A DNA stretch of 64,000 bases from Sorangium aterium (GTDB lineage: Bacteria; Myxococcota_A; Polyangia; Polyangiales; Polyangiaceae), in contig NZ_JAQNDK010000005.1 in the NCBI RefSeq assembly GCF_028368935.1, positions 62,001 through 126,000 on the forward strand, written 5' to 3'. Within the stretch, counting starts at the first letter, position 1, and the number at the start of each line of letters is the position of its first letter. Shown here piece by piece: positions 47,401-54,721 of this stretch. Position numbers and translations under genes: made by a program. The notes below the pieces were generated by a model, which did no database searches, had not been told where the DNA came from, and was given only the letters and a program-made list of their open reading frames with translations.

Positions 47401-49574
47401 AGGTCTTCGTGCCCGATCCCTTCGGCGGCGCGCCCGGCGCGCGCATGTACCGCACGGGCGATCTCGGCCGGCGCCTCGCGGACGGCGCCCTCGAGTTCTC
47501 GGGGCGGCGGGATCACCAGGTGAAGATCCGCGGCTTCCGCATCGAGCTCGGGGAGATCGAGGCGCGCCTCGCGCGGCACCCGGAGGTCCGCGAGGCCGTC
47601 GTCGCGGTCCGGGAGGAGCGCGCCTCGGGCAAGCGGCTCGTCGCCTACGTCGTCGGCGAGGGCGGCGCGACCCCCGCGCCCGAGCGCCTGCGCGAGTTCC
47701 TGAAGGAGACGCTGCCCGACTACATGGTGCCGCCCGTCTTCGTCGCCCTGCCCGCGCTGCCGCTCACCCCGAACGGCAAGGTGGACCGCAAGGCGCTGCC
47801 GGCGCCCGAGGCGCCCGCGGTCGACGCCGGCGGCGCGGCGGCCGGCGCCCCGACGACGCCGACCGAGGAGGCCCTCGCGGGCATCTGGGCGGAGGTGCTT
47901 GGGCTCGAGCGGATCCCCGTCCACGCGGGCTTCTTCGAGCTGGGCGGGCACTCGCTGCTGGCCACGCAGGTCGTGTCGCGCGTGCGCAAGGCGCTCGGCG
48001 TCGAGCTGCCGCTCCGCAGCCTGTTCGACCACCCCACGGTGGCCGAGCTCGCCCGCGACGTCGATCGGCGGCGCGATCCTGCCGGGGGCGCGCCCGCGGC
48101 CGGGGCGCCGCCGATCGTCGCGGCGCCGCGGCAGGGGCCGCTGCCGCTCTCGTTCGCGCAGCAGCGCCTGTGGTTCCTGGAGCAGCTGCAAGGACAGCGG
48201 GGCCTGCTCACGATCCCGTTCGCGCTCCGGCTCACGGGCGCGCTCGACGCCGAGGCCCTGAAGAGGAGCTTCGCGTCGGTGATCGCCCGGCACGAGGTGC
48301 TGCGCACCGCCATCGTCGTCGATCGCGGGGAGCCCTGGCAGGCCATCCTGCCCCCGCAGCCGTTCGAGCTTCCGCTCGACGATCTCTCCGCGCTGCCCGC
48401 CGAGGTCGCGGACGCGCAGCTCTCCCGGCGCATCGACGCGGTCCTCACGGCGCCCTTCGATCTCCAGCGCCCGCCGCTGCTGCGCGCCCAGCTGTTCCGC
48501 CTCGGCCAGCGAGAGCACGTCCTCGCGGTGGCGCTGCACCACATCGCGGCCGACGGATGGTCGATCGCGCTCCTCGTGGACGACCTGATGGCGGCGTACC
48601 GCGCCCTGAGCGACGGCGGCGCGGCCCCGGAGCAGCCGCCGCAGGCGCTCCAGTACGCCGACTATGCGGCCTGGCAGCGAGCCCACCTCCCGGGCGCCGT
48701 GTGGGACCAGCAGATGGCCTACTGGCGGCAGCAGCTCGCCGGCAGCGCCACGACGCTGACCCTGCCCCAGGCGCGGACCGCTCCGGCCCAGGAGCGGCGC
48801 GCCGCGCGCCTCGTGCGCGCGCTGCCGCGCTCCGCGGCGGAGGCGCTGCTGCGCGGCGCCGAGCAGCACGGCGCCACGCTGTTCATGGTGCTGTACGCCG
48901 CGCTCAACGTGGTGCTCCACCAGCAGACGGGGCGCGGCGATCTCCTGGTCGGGACGGACGTCGCCAACCGCCATGTCCGCGAGACGGAGAGCATGGTCGG
49001 CTTCTTCGTGAACCAGCTTGTGCTCCGCTGCCGCATCGACGGCGCCCTGCGCTTCACGGAGCTGCTCGCCGAGTGCAAGCGCACAGCGCTGGAGGCCTAC
49101 CAGCACCAGGATCTCCCGTTCGACGCGCTGGTCTCGGACCTCCTGCCCCGGCGCGACGCGGACGGCGCGCCGTTCTTCCAGATCAAGCTCATCCTGCAGA
49201 ACACCCCGCAGCGCGATCTCGAGCTCAAGGATCTCTCCATCTCCGAGCTCGAGCTCTCGCCGCGGGACGTCGAGGTCGACCTGCTCATCGCCGTCGACGC
49301 GCACGCCAACGGGCTGCGCGTGGCCTACGACTACCGCGCCGACGTCTACCCCGCTGCCTTCATCGAGCAGCTCGCCGCCCTGTACGAGGCGGCCCTGGGG
49401 ATGGTGAGCGAGCCGGAGACGCGCACGGTCGCGGAGCTCGTGGAGGCGCTGAGCCAGCACCAGAAGGCGCGGCAGCAGCAGGCGATGGAGGCTGGCCGGG
49501 CCGCGCGCGAGCAGCAGCGCGCGGCGCTGGGGACCGTCCAGCGCAAACCGTTGGCTGTCCAGAAACCACAGTAA
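41481..49574 (+). CDS. NRPS: C-A(Asp)-PCP / C-A(Dab-like)-PCP / C
   Basis: 2697 residues from ATG 41481, four bases after the previous stop. An upstream GTG-type start at 41442 would overlap that gene and is less likely. C1 (HHLLLDG at 145) follows the upstream epimerisation domain. A1 has specificity residues DLTKVGHVGK, the aspartate code; PCP Ser1028. C2 carries HHILTDD at 1276, so the usual Gly is replaced by Asp. A2 reads DIWELTADDK, an acidic pocket suited to a basic residue; with the diaminobutyrate aminotransferase in the operon, Dab is the likely substrate. PCP Ser2158. A terminal C (HHIAADG at 2353) and a Gln/Arg-rich tail end the protein without an A domain, which must be supplied by the next protein. 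Confidence 0.92.
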   Translation: MTNKKKDVESIHYLSPLQQGLLFHAVSDRAADPYFVQTAFLLEGRLDVDAFERAWQALAERHPILRTAFVWEGVARPVQVVRPRAAIPLSRHDLRGLAAPEREQAFVELMAADRRAGFDLLKAPLMRLTVVQVEEEAFYFVNSHHHLLLDGWSLALLLREALFVYKALAQGAAPELPRARPYREYLAWVQAQDEGAAERFFRGALAGFRAPTPIPMEAAPAAAAAGDGAFPFAEQVLRFSRAETEALAACARRLRVTLNTLVQGAWALLLSRHSGEPDVVFGATVSGRPPELPGAEAIVGVLINTLPVRVRVDEHEPLALWLSRLQDRNSELRQHEWAPLSDVQRWSEVPGGRSLFDTIVVFDSYPEEDVSGVPLDVRASVLPRPGGGRVGDALLTAGRNNYPVSLIVDPSRELGLILCYERRRLTHEAAASLLGQCRALLEATAARPQARLAELPLVGAAERRRLLTEWNATATASPPAACIHELFEAHAAARPDALAVACEETALTYGELDRRTNQLARRLRALGVGPEDRVVLCIERSAEMILALLGALKAGAAYVPVDPKFPRERLRAVVEDSGARVVITQERWAGAFDGPGPALLFLDRDAGALAAEPDAPIGRTARPENLAYLIYTSGSTGRPKGVAVEHRHLVNYVRGVLARLPLAEGGGMALVSTVAADLGHTSLFGALCSGRALHVLSEARIFDPDATAEYMSRHGVEALKIVPSHLAALLEAARPERVLPARCLVVGGEASSWELIERIRALAPGCTVVNHYGPTETTVGSLTWQIDPAGGRSGATVPIGRPLPNTQAYVLGVNFEPMPVGVPGELYLGGAGVTRGYHARPELTAERFVPDPFGGVPGGRLYRTGDRARLLANGAIEFLGRTDHQIKLRGHRVELGEIEARLREQPEVREAVVAARDDGGAVRLVAYVVGREAAALDAAALRGRLAQQLPDHMVPAVIVPLPALPLTANGKIDRAALPEPERAGAQEASGFVAPRNEVEATLAQIWADILRVERVGIHDNFFALGGDSIRSLQVIARANQRGIKLSPKALFDHPTVAGAAAVAVSTAAPVKAAAAPEEAPARPGNAGGPQGEQREATPSMSTSTSPSQTTSLPTSQFPLSGLTEDEIARCLPDASGLDDVYPLSPMQEGMLFHTLLNPGSGIYLMQQHYVWHGPLDAGLIVEAWQRVVARHPILRTSFAWKDLERPVQVVHRRIDLSEVIHVLDWRDQTEAAQEKRLAEALEAELAAGLDMTRAPLMRIRLIRMKDDAYRIVRSFHHILTDDWCFSVMMMECLSYYEALSEGRSLELPQPRPYRDYIAWLARQDLSAAERFWREELRGFAEPTPLGVERAAEGGAAPLAGAGISDEHVELPPAVSEALLRLSHQHGLTPNTLVQGAWALLLSRYSGQRDVVFGVTVAGRPTDLPGVETIVGLFINSLPLRVRVSPEQPLLPWLKGLLAHNYRIREFEYPPLVHIQRWSELPKGQALFNSLLVFENAPKDPRLGEQVGAVRLSYEQDRVHTNYPMTVVAYPGETLGIRLSYDRRWFEPDAVERMLGHLVQLLSEMAARPEARLGDLALLGERERRQLLREWNDTTSAEPAAPGYVALFEAQARRTPDADAVTCRGRRLTYAALNRAANHVAHALRAQGVGPDTVVAVLESRDIELVVALLGVLKAGGAYLPLDPHQPEQRIAGVVEASRAPVVVTSDAWVPRLGKALARLPEAARPRFVTRERLAAQRGPAPEGDLPQLAGPGHLAYVIYTSGSTGVPKGAMVEHAGMLNNVWGKIPALELGPSDVIGQTASQCFDISVWQLLTALLCGGRVHIVPDEIVGDPQRLLEEAEAQGITVLELVPSLLAELVSADADAPRLSRLRWMLPTGEALTPDLSRRWFARYPRVPLMNAYGPAECADDVALHAITAAPGPEVVHMPIGRPVPNVRLHVVTGDDLAPVGVTGEICVAGIGVGRGYLNDPARTAEVFVPDPFGGAPGARMYRTGDLGRRLADGALEFSGRRDHQVKIRGFRIELGEIEARLARHPEVREAVVAVREERASGKRLVAYVVGEGGATPAPERLREFLKETLPDYMVPPVFVALPALPLTPNGKVDRKALPAPEAPAVDAGGAAAGAPTTPTEEALAGIWAEVLGLERIPVHAGFFELGGHSLLATQVVSRVRKALGVELPLRSLFDHPTVAELARDVDRRRDPAGGAPAAGAPPIVAAPRQGPLPLSFAQQRLWFLEQLQGQRGLLTIPFALRLTGALDAEALKRSFASVIARHEVLRTAIVVDRGEPWQAILPPQPFELPLDDLSALPAEVADAQLSRRIDAVLTAPFDLQRPPLLRAQLFRLGQREHVLAVALHHIAADGWSIALLVDDLMAAYRALSDGGAAPEQPPQALQYADYAAWQRAHLPGAVWDQQMAYWRQQLAGSATTLTLPQARTAPAQERRAARLVRALPRSAAEALLRGAEQHGATLFMVLYAALNVVLHQQTGRGDLLVGTDVANRHVRETESMVGFFVNQLVLRCRIDGALRFTELLAECKRTALEAYQHQDLPFDALVSDLLPRRDADGAPFFQIKLILQNTPQRDLELKDLSISELELSPRDVEVDLLIAVDAHANGLRVAYDYRADVYPAAFIEQLAALYEAALGMVSEPETRTVAELVEALSQHQKARQQQAMEAGRAAREQQRAALGTVQRKPLAVQKPQ

Positions 49575-49624
49575 AAGGCGGACCGCTCACGGAGCGAGTC
49601 GCAGCGACAGAAAGGGAATCTCAG

Positions 49625-52600
49625 ATGTCCAGCTCAAACACGGCACGGAGCGACGCCCTCATCGAGGGATTCGAGCTCTCCCCGGAGCAGGCGCGCTCGT
49701 GGCGGTGGCAAGAGGCCCATCTGGCGAGCGCTGTCCGAGCTGCCGCGTTGTGTCTCCGCGTTCCCGCCGGCACCGACGAGGCGCGGCTCGAGCGCAGCCT
49801 GGCGGAGCTCGTCGATCGTCACGAGATCTTGCGCACGGACTACCCGCAGCTGCCAGGCATGGCGCTGCCCGTCCAGGTGATCCAGCCCTCCCCGGCGATC
49901 CTCTGGAACGCGGCGGATCAAGGCAGCCCGAGCGGCGTCGCGGTGGCCCTCTCTGGATCGCCGGACGAAGGCGCGAGCATCCGGCTGCGCCTGCCAGCGG
50001 CGCACACCGACACAGCGGGCCTGCTGCGCCTCGTGGCCGCGTGGGAGCGTGCCTATCGCGGCGAGGACCCGGGCGACGCCCCGCTGCACTATGCGGACTA
50101 CGCCGCCTGGCGCAACGAGCTCAAGGGGAGCGATCCGCAGGCCGACGCGTTCTGGGAGGAGCGCCTCGCGACCCGGGCGCCCGCGCCGGCGCTGCCGCTG
50201 CGCGGCCAGGCGCGCGGCGGCGTCGCGCGCGTGGACCTCGCCCGCGTGCGCTTGCCGGTCTCACCCGAGCTCCAGGAGCGCTGGGCGCGCCAGGCCAGCG
50301 CGCTGAGCGTTCCCCCGGCGCTGCTCGCCCTGACCGCGTGGGTGACGCTGTTTCATCAGCATGGCGACGCCGATCGCCTCACGGTGGGTCTCGACTGGCA
50401 GCAGCCCAGCCGGGACCTCGGCGACGCGATCGGCCTGTTCAGCGAGCCGGTGCCGCTCACCGTGGACGCGCTCGACGGCGCGACCGCGGAGACCCTCTGC
50501 GATGCGCTCCGCGCGCGCTGCGCGGAGCTCAGGGAGTGGCGCGATTACTTCCCGAGCACGGCGGACGAGGAGCCCTATCCGCTGGGCTTCCGCTACGTGC
50601 CGGCCGCCGGCGACAGCGCGCTCGCGGCCGCCGGCTGGCGCGTCGAGTCCGCCGACAGCCCGACAGCGCCGCACCACCTGCTGCTGGAGCACCGGGAGGG
50701 AGGCCACGGGCCGGTCCTCACCCTGCATTACAACCAGGCGCTCTACGATAGCGCCACGGCCGCGCTGCTCGGTGATCAGCTGATCGCGCTGCTGGAGGAG
50801 GTCTGCCGCCACCCTGCCCGGCAGCTCCGGGAGCTCTCTGCCCTGAGCGAGGCGGAGCGGCGCCTGGTGACCGAGGTCTATAGCCGCTCCGAGCCGCTCT
50901 CCGCGGAGCGAGAGCGGGAGTTCGCGCGCATCGCCTCATTGCCTCACCTGGCCGCCTGCTTCGCGGAGCAGATCCTGCAGCGATCCGACCAGCCGGCGGT
51001 CAGCAGCGCGACGCGCGGCCTGAGCTACGCCGAGCTGGATACACACGCCACGCGGCTCGCGCAGAGCCTCCTCGGCCGCGGCGCGGCGGCGGGCACGCGG
51101 ATCGCGCACTTCCTCCAGCGGGACGTCGACGCCATCGTCGCGATGCTCGCCATCCTGAAGGCCGGCGCGGTCTATGTCCCGATCGATCCGGACTACCCCG
51201 CGGCCCGCATCGCCTACGTGCTCGACGACTGCGGGGCTGACCTCGTCCTCACCCGCCGCGATCTCGTGGAGAGGCTGCCGGAGCCCTGGCAGGACGGGGC
51301 GAGGCTCGTGTTCACCGACGCCGCGCCGGAGGACGGGGCGGCGCTCCCGTGGCCCGAGATCCTGCCGGAGCACGTCGCGTACGTTATCTACACCTCCGGC
51401 AGCACGGGCCAGCCCAGGGGCGTGCCCATCACCCATGCGGGCGCGCTCTACTCCCTGGCTGCCCGCGTCTCGTATTACCAGGACCCTATCCGTCGCTTCC
51501 TGCTCCTGTCCTCCTTCGCGTTCGACAGCTCGATCGCCGGGCTCTTCGGGACGCTCGCGCAGGGGGGTTGCCTGCGTCTGTGCAGCGAGATCGAGCAGAA
51601 AGACGCCGAGCGGCTCGCCGAGATCATCCGCGAGGAGTCCATCACTCACCTGCTCGCCCTGCCCTCCCTCCATCACCTGCTGCTGCACCGGCTCGCCGGC
51701 CAGTCCATCGCCCTGAGCACCGCGATCGTGGCCGGAGAGCCCTGCCCGCGCGCGCTGGTCGACGCGCACCACCGCGCCCTCCCCGGCACGCGCCTTTACA
51801 ACGAGTACGGCGCCACGGAGGCATCGGTGTGGAGCACGGTCGGCGAGTGCGCAGCATCGCAGTCCGATCGCCCCGTGACCATCGGCCGCCCCATCCCTCA
51901 TGGCCATGTCCATGTGCTCGACGAGCGCGGCCAGCCGAGCGCGCGCGGGCTCAAGGGCGAGATCTGGGTGGGTGGACCGGGGCTGAGCCCCGGGTACCTG
52001 AATCGGCCCGAGCTCACGAAGGAGAAGTTCGTCGAGGTCTCGGGGGAGCGGCTCTACCGAACAGGCGACTACGCAAGCTGGGATGAGCGCGGAGAGCTCG
52101 TGTTCCTCGGGCGCGGCGACGGCCAGGTGAAGATCCGTGGTTACCGGATCGAGCTGGGCGAGGTCGACGCCGCGCTGCGCCGCGTGACGGGCGCCGAGCA
52201 GGTCGTTGTGCTCGCCGATCGAGGCGAAGACGGCGAGGTCTTCCTCCGCGGCTTCGTCGAGGCGGCACAGCCGCTGGAGGTCGCGGCGGTGCGCCACGAC
52301 CTCGCCAGGCTGCTGCCGGATCCGATGATCCCGGCCGACATCCAGGCGCTGCCCACGCTTCCTCGCACGGCCAACGGCAAATTCGATCGACAAGCGCTGC
52401 TCGCGCTCCGGCGCCACCGGCAGCGGGCACCGTACGCCGCGCCTCACACCGAGGTCGAGCGGGCGCTCGCCGCGCTGTGGGAAGAGCTGCTCGCGGTCGA
52501 GCTCATCGGCCGCGACGACGACTTCTTCGCCCTGGGTGGGCACTCGCTGCTGGCGGTCCGTCTGGTGCATCGGATCGACACCGAATTGCACGCCACGATC

Positions 52601-53581
52601 CCTGTCCGCACCGTGTTCCAGCGCCCCCGGCTCGAGGCCCTTGCGGCGTTGATCGAGGCGGAGGAACAGCCGTCTCGGCCGACCGTACCGATGGCGGCCG
52701 GATGCGTGGCGCGGGCGCCGCGCTCGAGCCTTGTGCCGCTCCGCGCCGCCGGGTCTCTCCCCCCGCTCTTCTGCGTGGATCCCTCGGGCCTGCGCGTCGG
52801 GGCGTACCAGCCGCTCGCCGACGCGCTCGGCGGGGATCGGCCCGTGTTCGGGCTCGATCTGGGCCCGGCGCTCGCGGGCGAAGGCCCCTCGTGCCGGCGC
52901 ATCGTCGATCAGCTGGCCCGCGAGATCCGGCAGCATCAGCCGCGCGGCCCGTATCACCTCCTCGGATGGTCGCTGGGCGGCGCGCTGGCGCTCGGCGTCG
53001 CCCGGGCGCTGGAGCAGCAGGAGGAGGCGGTCGCCTTCCTCGGCATCCTGGACACCCAGCCGCCCACGAGCCTTTACGCGGCGGGACCGCCGGACGTCGT
53101 GGCGGAGCTCGCGGAGTATGTCGACACCGACCGCAGGGCGGCGCTTCTCGCGCTCCCGGAGGCGGAGCTGCGGGCGCTGCGGGAGCAGCTGCAGGGCCGA
53201 GGCGACGAGGAGCGCGTGATGGCGGCGGCGGCATGGGCCCAGACTCGCGGCTTCCTGCCCGAAGGGGCGCAGACCGCCGCGCTCGCGCACCGCTACGCGC
53301 TCCTGCGAGACGCGGCCCTGTTCATGAACGAGCTGCCGCCGCGGTGCCTCCACGCGGCCATTCACGCGTGGTGGAGCGCCGAGACGCTCGAGCGCCACGG
53401 CGCCCCCCCCGTGGACTGGCAGCGGTACACGCGCGCCGCCGTGCACACCGCGACGGCCCCCGGCGATCACCTCGCGGCCCTGGAGGGGAGCGCCGTGCAC
53501 GCGCGCCTGCGCGCCATCCTGTCCGGCGCCCCGAGCGCGCTTTCGTCCGAACGCATCGATCTCACCACGGAGCGAGCATGA
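49625..53581 (+). CDS. Terminal NRPS: degenerate C-like domain-A-PCP-thioesterase
   Basis: 1318 residues. Residues 1 to about 430 have a condensation-domain layout, but the active motif reads AHTDTAG (His127) instead of HHxxxDG, so the first His and the Asp are missing. The A domain (about 440-940; YTSGSTGQPRGV) gives the hand-read code DSALIAEVWK, which I cannot assign. PCP Ser974 (GGHSL). The thioesterase (about 1030-1310) has Ser1116 in GWSLGG and His1282 in GDHLAAL, and releases the product by hydrolysis or cyclisation. Because the preceding protein already ends with a C domain, the N-terminal domain here is an extra condensation-like unit that may act in docking or hydroxylase recruitment. 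ATG 49625; ATGA overlap with the next gene. Confidence 0.9.
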   Translation: MSSSNTARSDALIEGFELSPEQARSWRWQEAHLASAVRAAALCLRVPAGTDEARLERSLAELVDRHEILRTDYPQLPGMALPVQVIQPSPAILWNAADQGSPSGVAVALSGSPDEGASIRLRLPAAHTDTAGLLRLVAAWERAYRGEDPGDAPLHYADYAAWRNELKGSDPQADAFWEERLATRAPAPALPLRGQARGGVARVDLARVRLPVSPELQERWARQASALSVPPALLALTAWVTLFHQHGDADRLTVGLDWQQPSRDLGDAIGLFSEPVPLTVDALDGATAETLCDALRARCAELREWRDYFPSTADEEPYPLGFRYVPAAGDSALAAAGWRVESADSPTAPHHLLLEHREGGHGPVLTLHYNQALYDSATAALLGDQLIALLEEVCRHPARQLRELSALSEAERRLVTEVYSRSEPLSAEREREFARIASLPHLAACFAEQILQRSDQPAVSSATRGLSYAELDTHATRLAQSLLGRGAAAGTRIAHFLQRDVDAIVAMLAILKAGAVYVPIDPDYPAARIAYVLDDCGADLVLTRRDLVERLPEPWQDGARLVFTDAAPEDGAALPWPEILPEHVAYVIYTSGSTGQPRGVPITHAGALYSLAARVSYYQDPIRRFLLLSSFAFDSSIAGLFGTLAQGGCLRLCSEIEQKDAERLAEIIREESITHLLALPSLHHLLLHRLAGQSIALSTAIVAGEPCPRALVDAHHRALPGTRLYNEYGATEASVWSTVGECAASQSDRPVTIGRPIPHGHVHVLDERGQPSARGLKGEIWVGGPGLSPGYLNRPELTKEKFVEVSGERLYRTGDYASWDERGELVFLGRGDGQVKIRGYRIELGEVDAALRRVTGAEQVVVLADRGEDGEVFLRGFVEAAQPLEVAAVRHDLARLLPDPMIPADIQALPTLPRTANGKFDRQALLALRRHRQRAPYAAPHTEVERALAALWEELLAVELIGRDDDFFALGGHSLLAVRLVHRIDTELHATIPVRTVFQRPRLEALAALIEAEEQPSRPTVPMAAGCVARAPRSSLVPLRAAGSLPPLFCVDPSGLRVGAYQPLADALGGDRPVFGLDLGPALAGEGPSCRRIVDQLAREIRQHQPRGPYHLLGWSLGGALALGVARALEQQEEAVAFLGILDTQPPTSLYAAGPPDVVAELAEYVDTDRRAALLALPEAELRALREQLQGRGDEERVMAAAAWAQTRGFLPEGAQTAALAHRYALLRDAALFMNELPPRCLHAAIHAWWSAETLERHGAPPVDWQRYTRAAVHTATAPGDHLAALEGSAVHARLRAILSGAPSALSSERIDLTTERA

Positions 53582-54630
53582 ACTCTGGCAAGACTGCACC
53601 GATCCCAGGGCCGGGCGCCCCGCACCGCAAGGCCATCACGGTGTCCGACGGCACGCTGGTCCGCGAGCGGATGTGGCACCCGGAGCGCCCGTTGCCGCTC
53701 GTGATCGAGCCGGCCGTCGCGGGCGTCGATCTCGTCGAGTGGGCCGCGAGGCACCGCGAGGCCCTGGAGCAGAAGGTCCTCCAGCACGGCGCCATCCTGT
53801 TCCGCGGGTTCACCTGCAAGACCGTCGAGCGGTTCGAGCAGACCATCGCGTCCCTCTCGCCTGGAGCCCTGGAGTACATGTTCCGCGCGTCGCCGCGCAC
53901 GCGGGTGGGGGGCAACATCTACACGTCGACCGACTACCCGGCCGACCAGAAGATCTTCCCGCACAACGAGCACTCCTACTCGCCGCGCTTCCCTCTGCGG
54001 TTGTTCTTCTACTGCCATCAGCCCTCGGAGACGGGCGGCGAGACCCCCATCGGCTCCACCCGGGAGGTCCTCCGGCACATCCGCCCCGAGATCCGGGAGA
54101 AGTTCCGCCAGAAGAGGGTCCTGTATGTCCGCAACTACGGGGACGGCTTCGGCCTGCCCTGGCAAACCGTCTTCCAGACCGAGGATCGCGGCGAGGTGGC
54201 GTCCTACTGCGCCTCGGTGGGTATCCAGATCGAGTGGAAGCCGGACAATCGCCTTCGCACGACCCAGGTAGGGCCGGCGATCGTGCGCCACCCGCGCACC
54301 GGGGAGGAAGTCTGGTTCAACCACGCCACGTTCTTCCACGTGAGCACGTTGCCCCCGGACGTCCGCGGCTCGCTCACCGCGAGCTTCGTCGACGACGAGC
54401 TGCCCACGAACACCTTTTATGGCGACGGCAGCCCGATCGAGCCCGAGGTGCTGGAGGAGCTCCGGGGAGCGTACCTCTCTTCGCTCGTGAAGTTCCTCTG
54501 GCAGCAGGGAGACATCCTGTTCATCGACAACATGCTGTGTGTCCACGGCCGTGAATCCTACGGTGGCAAGCGCGCCATCCTCACGGGGATGGCAGAGGCG
54601 TACTACGCGAAGGATCTCGAGCAGAGCTAG
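53578..54630 (+). CDS. SyrP/TauD-type Fe(II)/2-oxoglutarate aspartyl beta-hydroxylase (second copy)
   Basis: 350 residues. Iron ligands His129 and Glu131 (PHNEHSYSP) and His323 (CVHGRESYGG), with HGAILFRGF upstream and a basic GGKRAIL segment downstream. It is clearly homologous to the hydroxylase at 26369-27403 over its whole length (shared YVRNYG, LPWQ, VFxT, RHPRTGE/HPRTGE and YGDGSPIE elements) but well diverged. The two are therefore old paralogues rather than a recent duplication, and may serve different carrier proteins or give different stereochemistry. It is coupled to the terminal NRPS by ATGA overlap. The expected substrate is carrier-bound Asp or Asn. Confidence 0.87.
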   Translation: MNSGKTAPIPGPGAPHRKAITVSDGTLVRERMWHPERPLPLVIEPAVAGVDLVEWAARHREALEQKVLQHGAILFRGFTCKTVERFEQTIASLSPGALEYMFRASPRTRVGGNIYTSTDYPADQKIFPHNEHSYSPRFPLRLFFYCHQPSETGGETPIGSTREVLRHIRPEIREKFRQKRVLYVRNYGDGFGLPWQTVFQTEDRGEVASYCASVGIQIEWKPDNRLRTTQVGPAIVRHPRTGEEVWFNHATFFHVSTLPPDVRGSLTASFVDDELPTNTFYGDGSPIEPEVLEELRGAYLSSLVKFLWQQGDILFIDNMLCVHGRESYGGKRAILTGMAEAYYAKDLEQS

Positions 54631-54721
54631 CTCACGGCATCGGTCCGCGCGGGAGCGCGGCCCGCGTTCCACGGTCGAGGAGCGCGTGAATCAAGGGACG
54701 TTTCGCAACAGGGAGTACCCG

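Noticed and set aside
33218-49460. Very long antisense open frames (over 1500 codons) opposite the NRPS genes
   Set aside because: They are a result of high GC: few stops in the frame complementary to codon positions, low-complexity composition, no domains, and perfect NRPS domains on the other strand.
50880-52430. Naming the residue selected by the last A domain
   Set aside because: The hand-read code DSALIAEVWK does not match a signature I can recall with confidence, so no substrate is given.
54539-54721. Longer aminotransferase start giving 545 residues
   Set aside because: The extension overlaps the hydroxylase gene, is Arg/Ser-rich and unlike the family; ATG 54722 has a ribosome site and the expected N-terminus.
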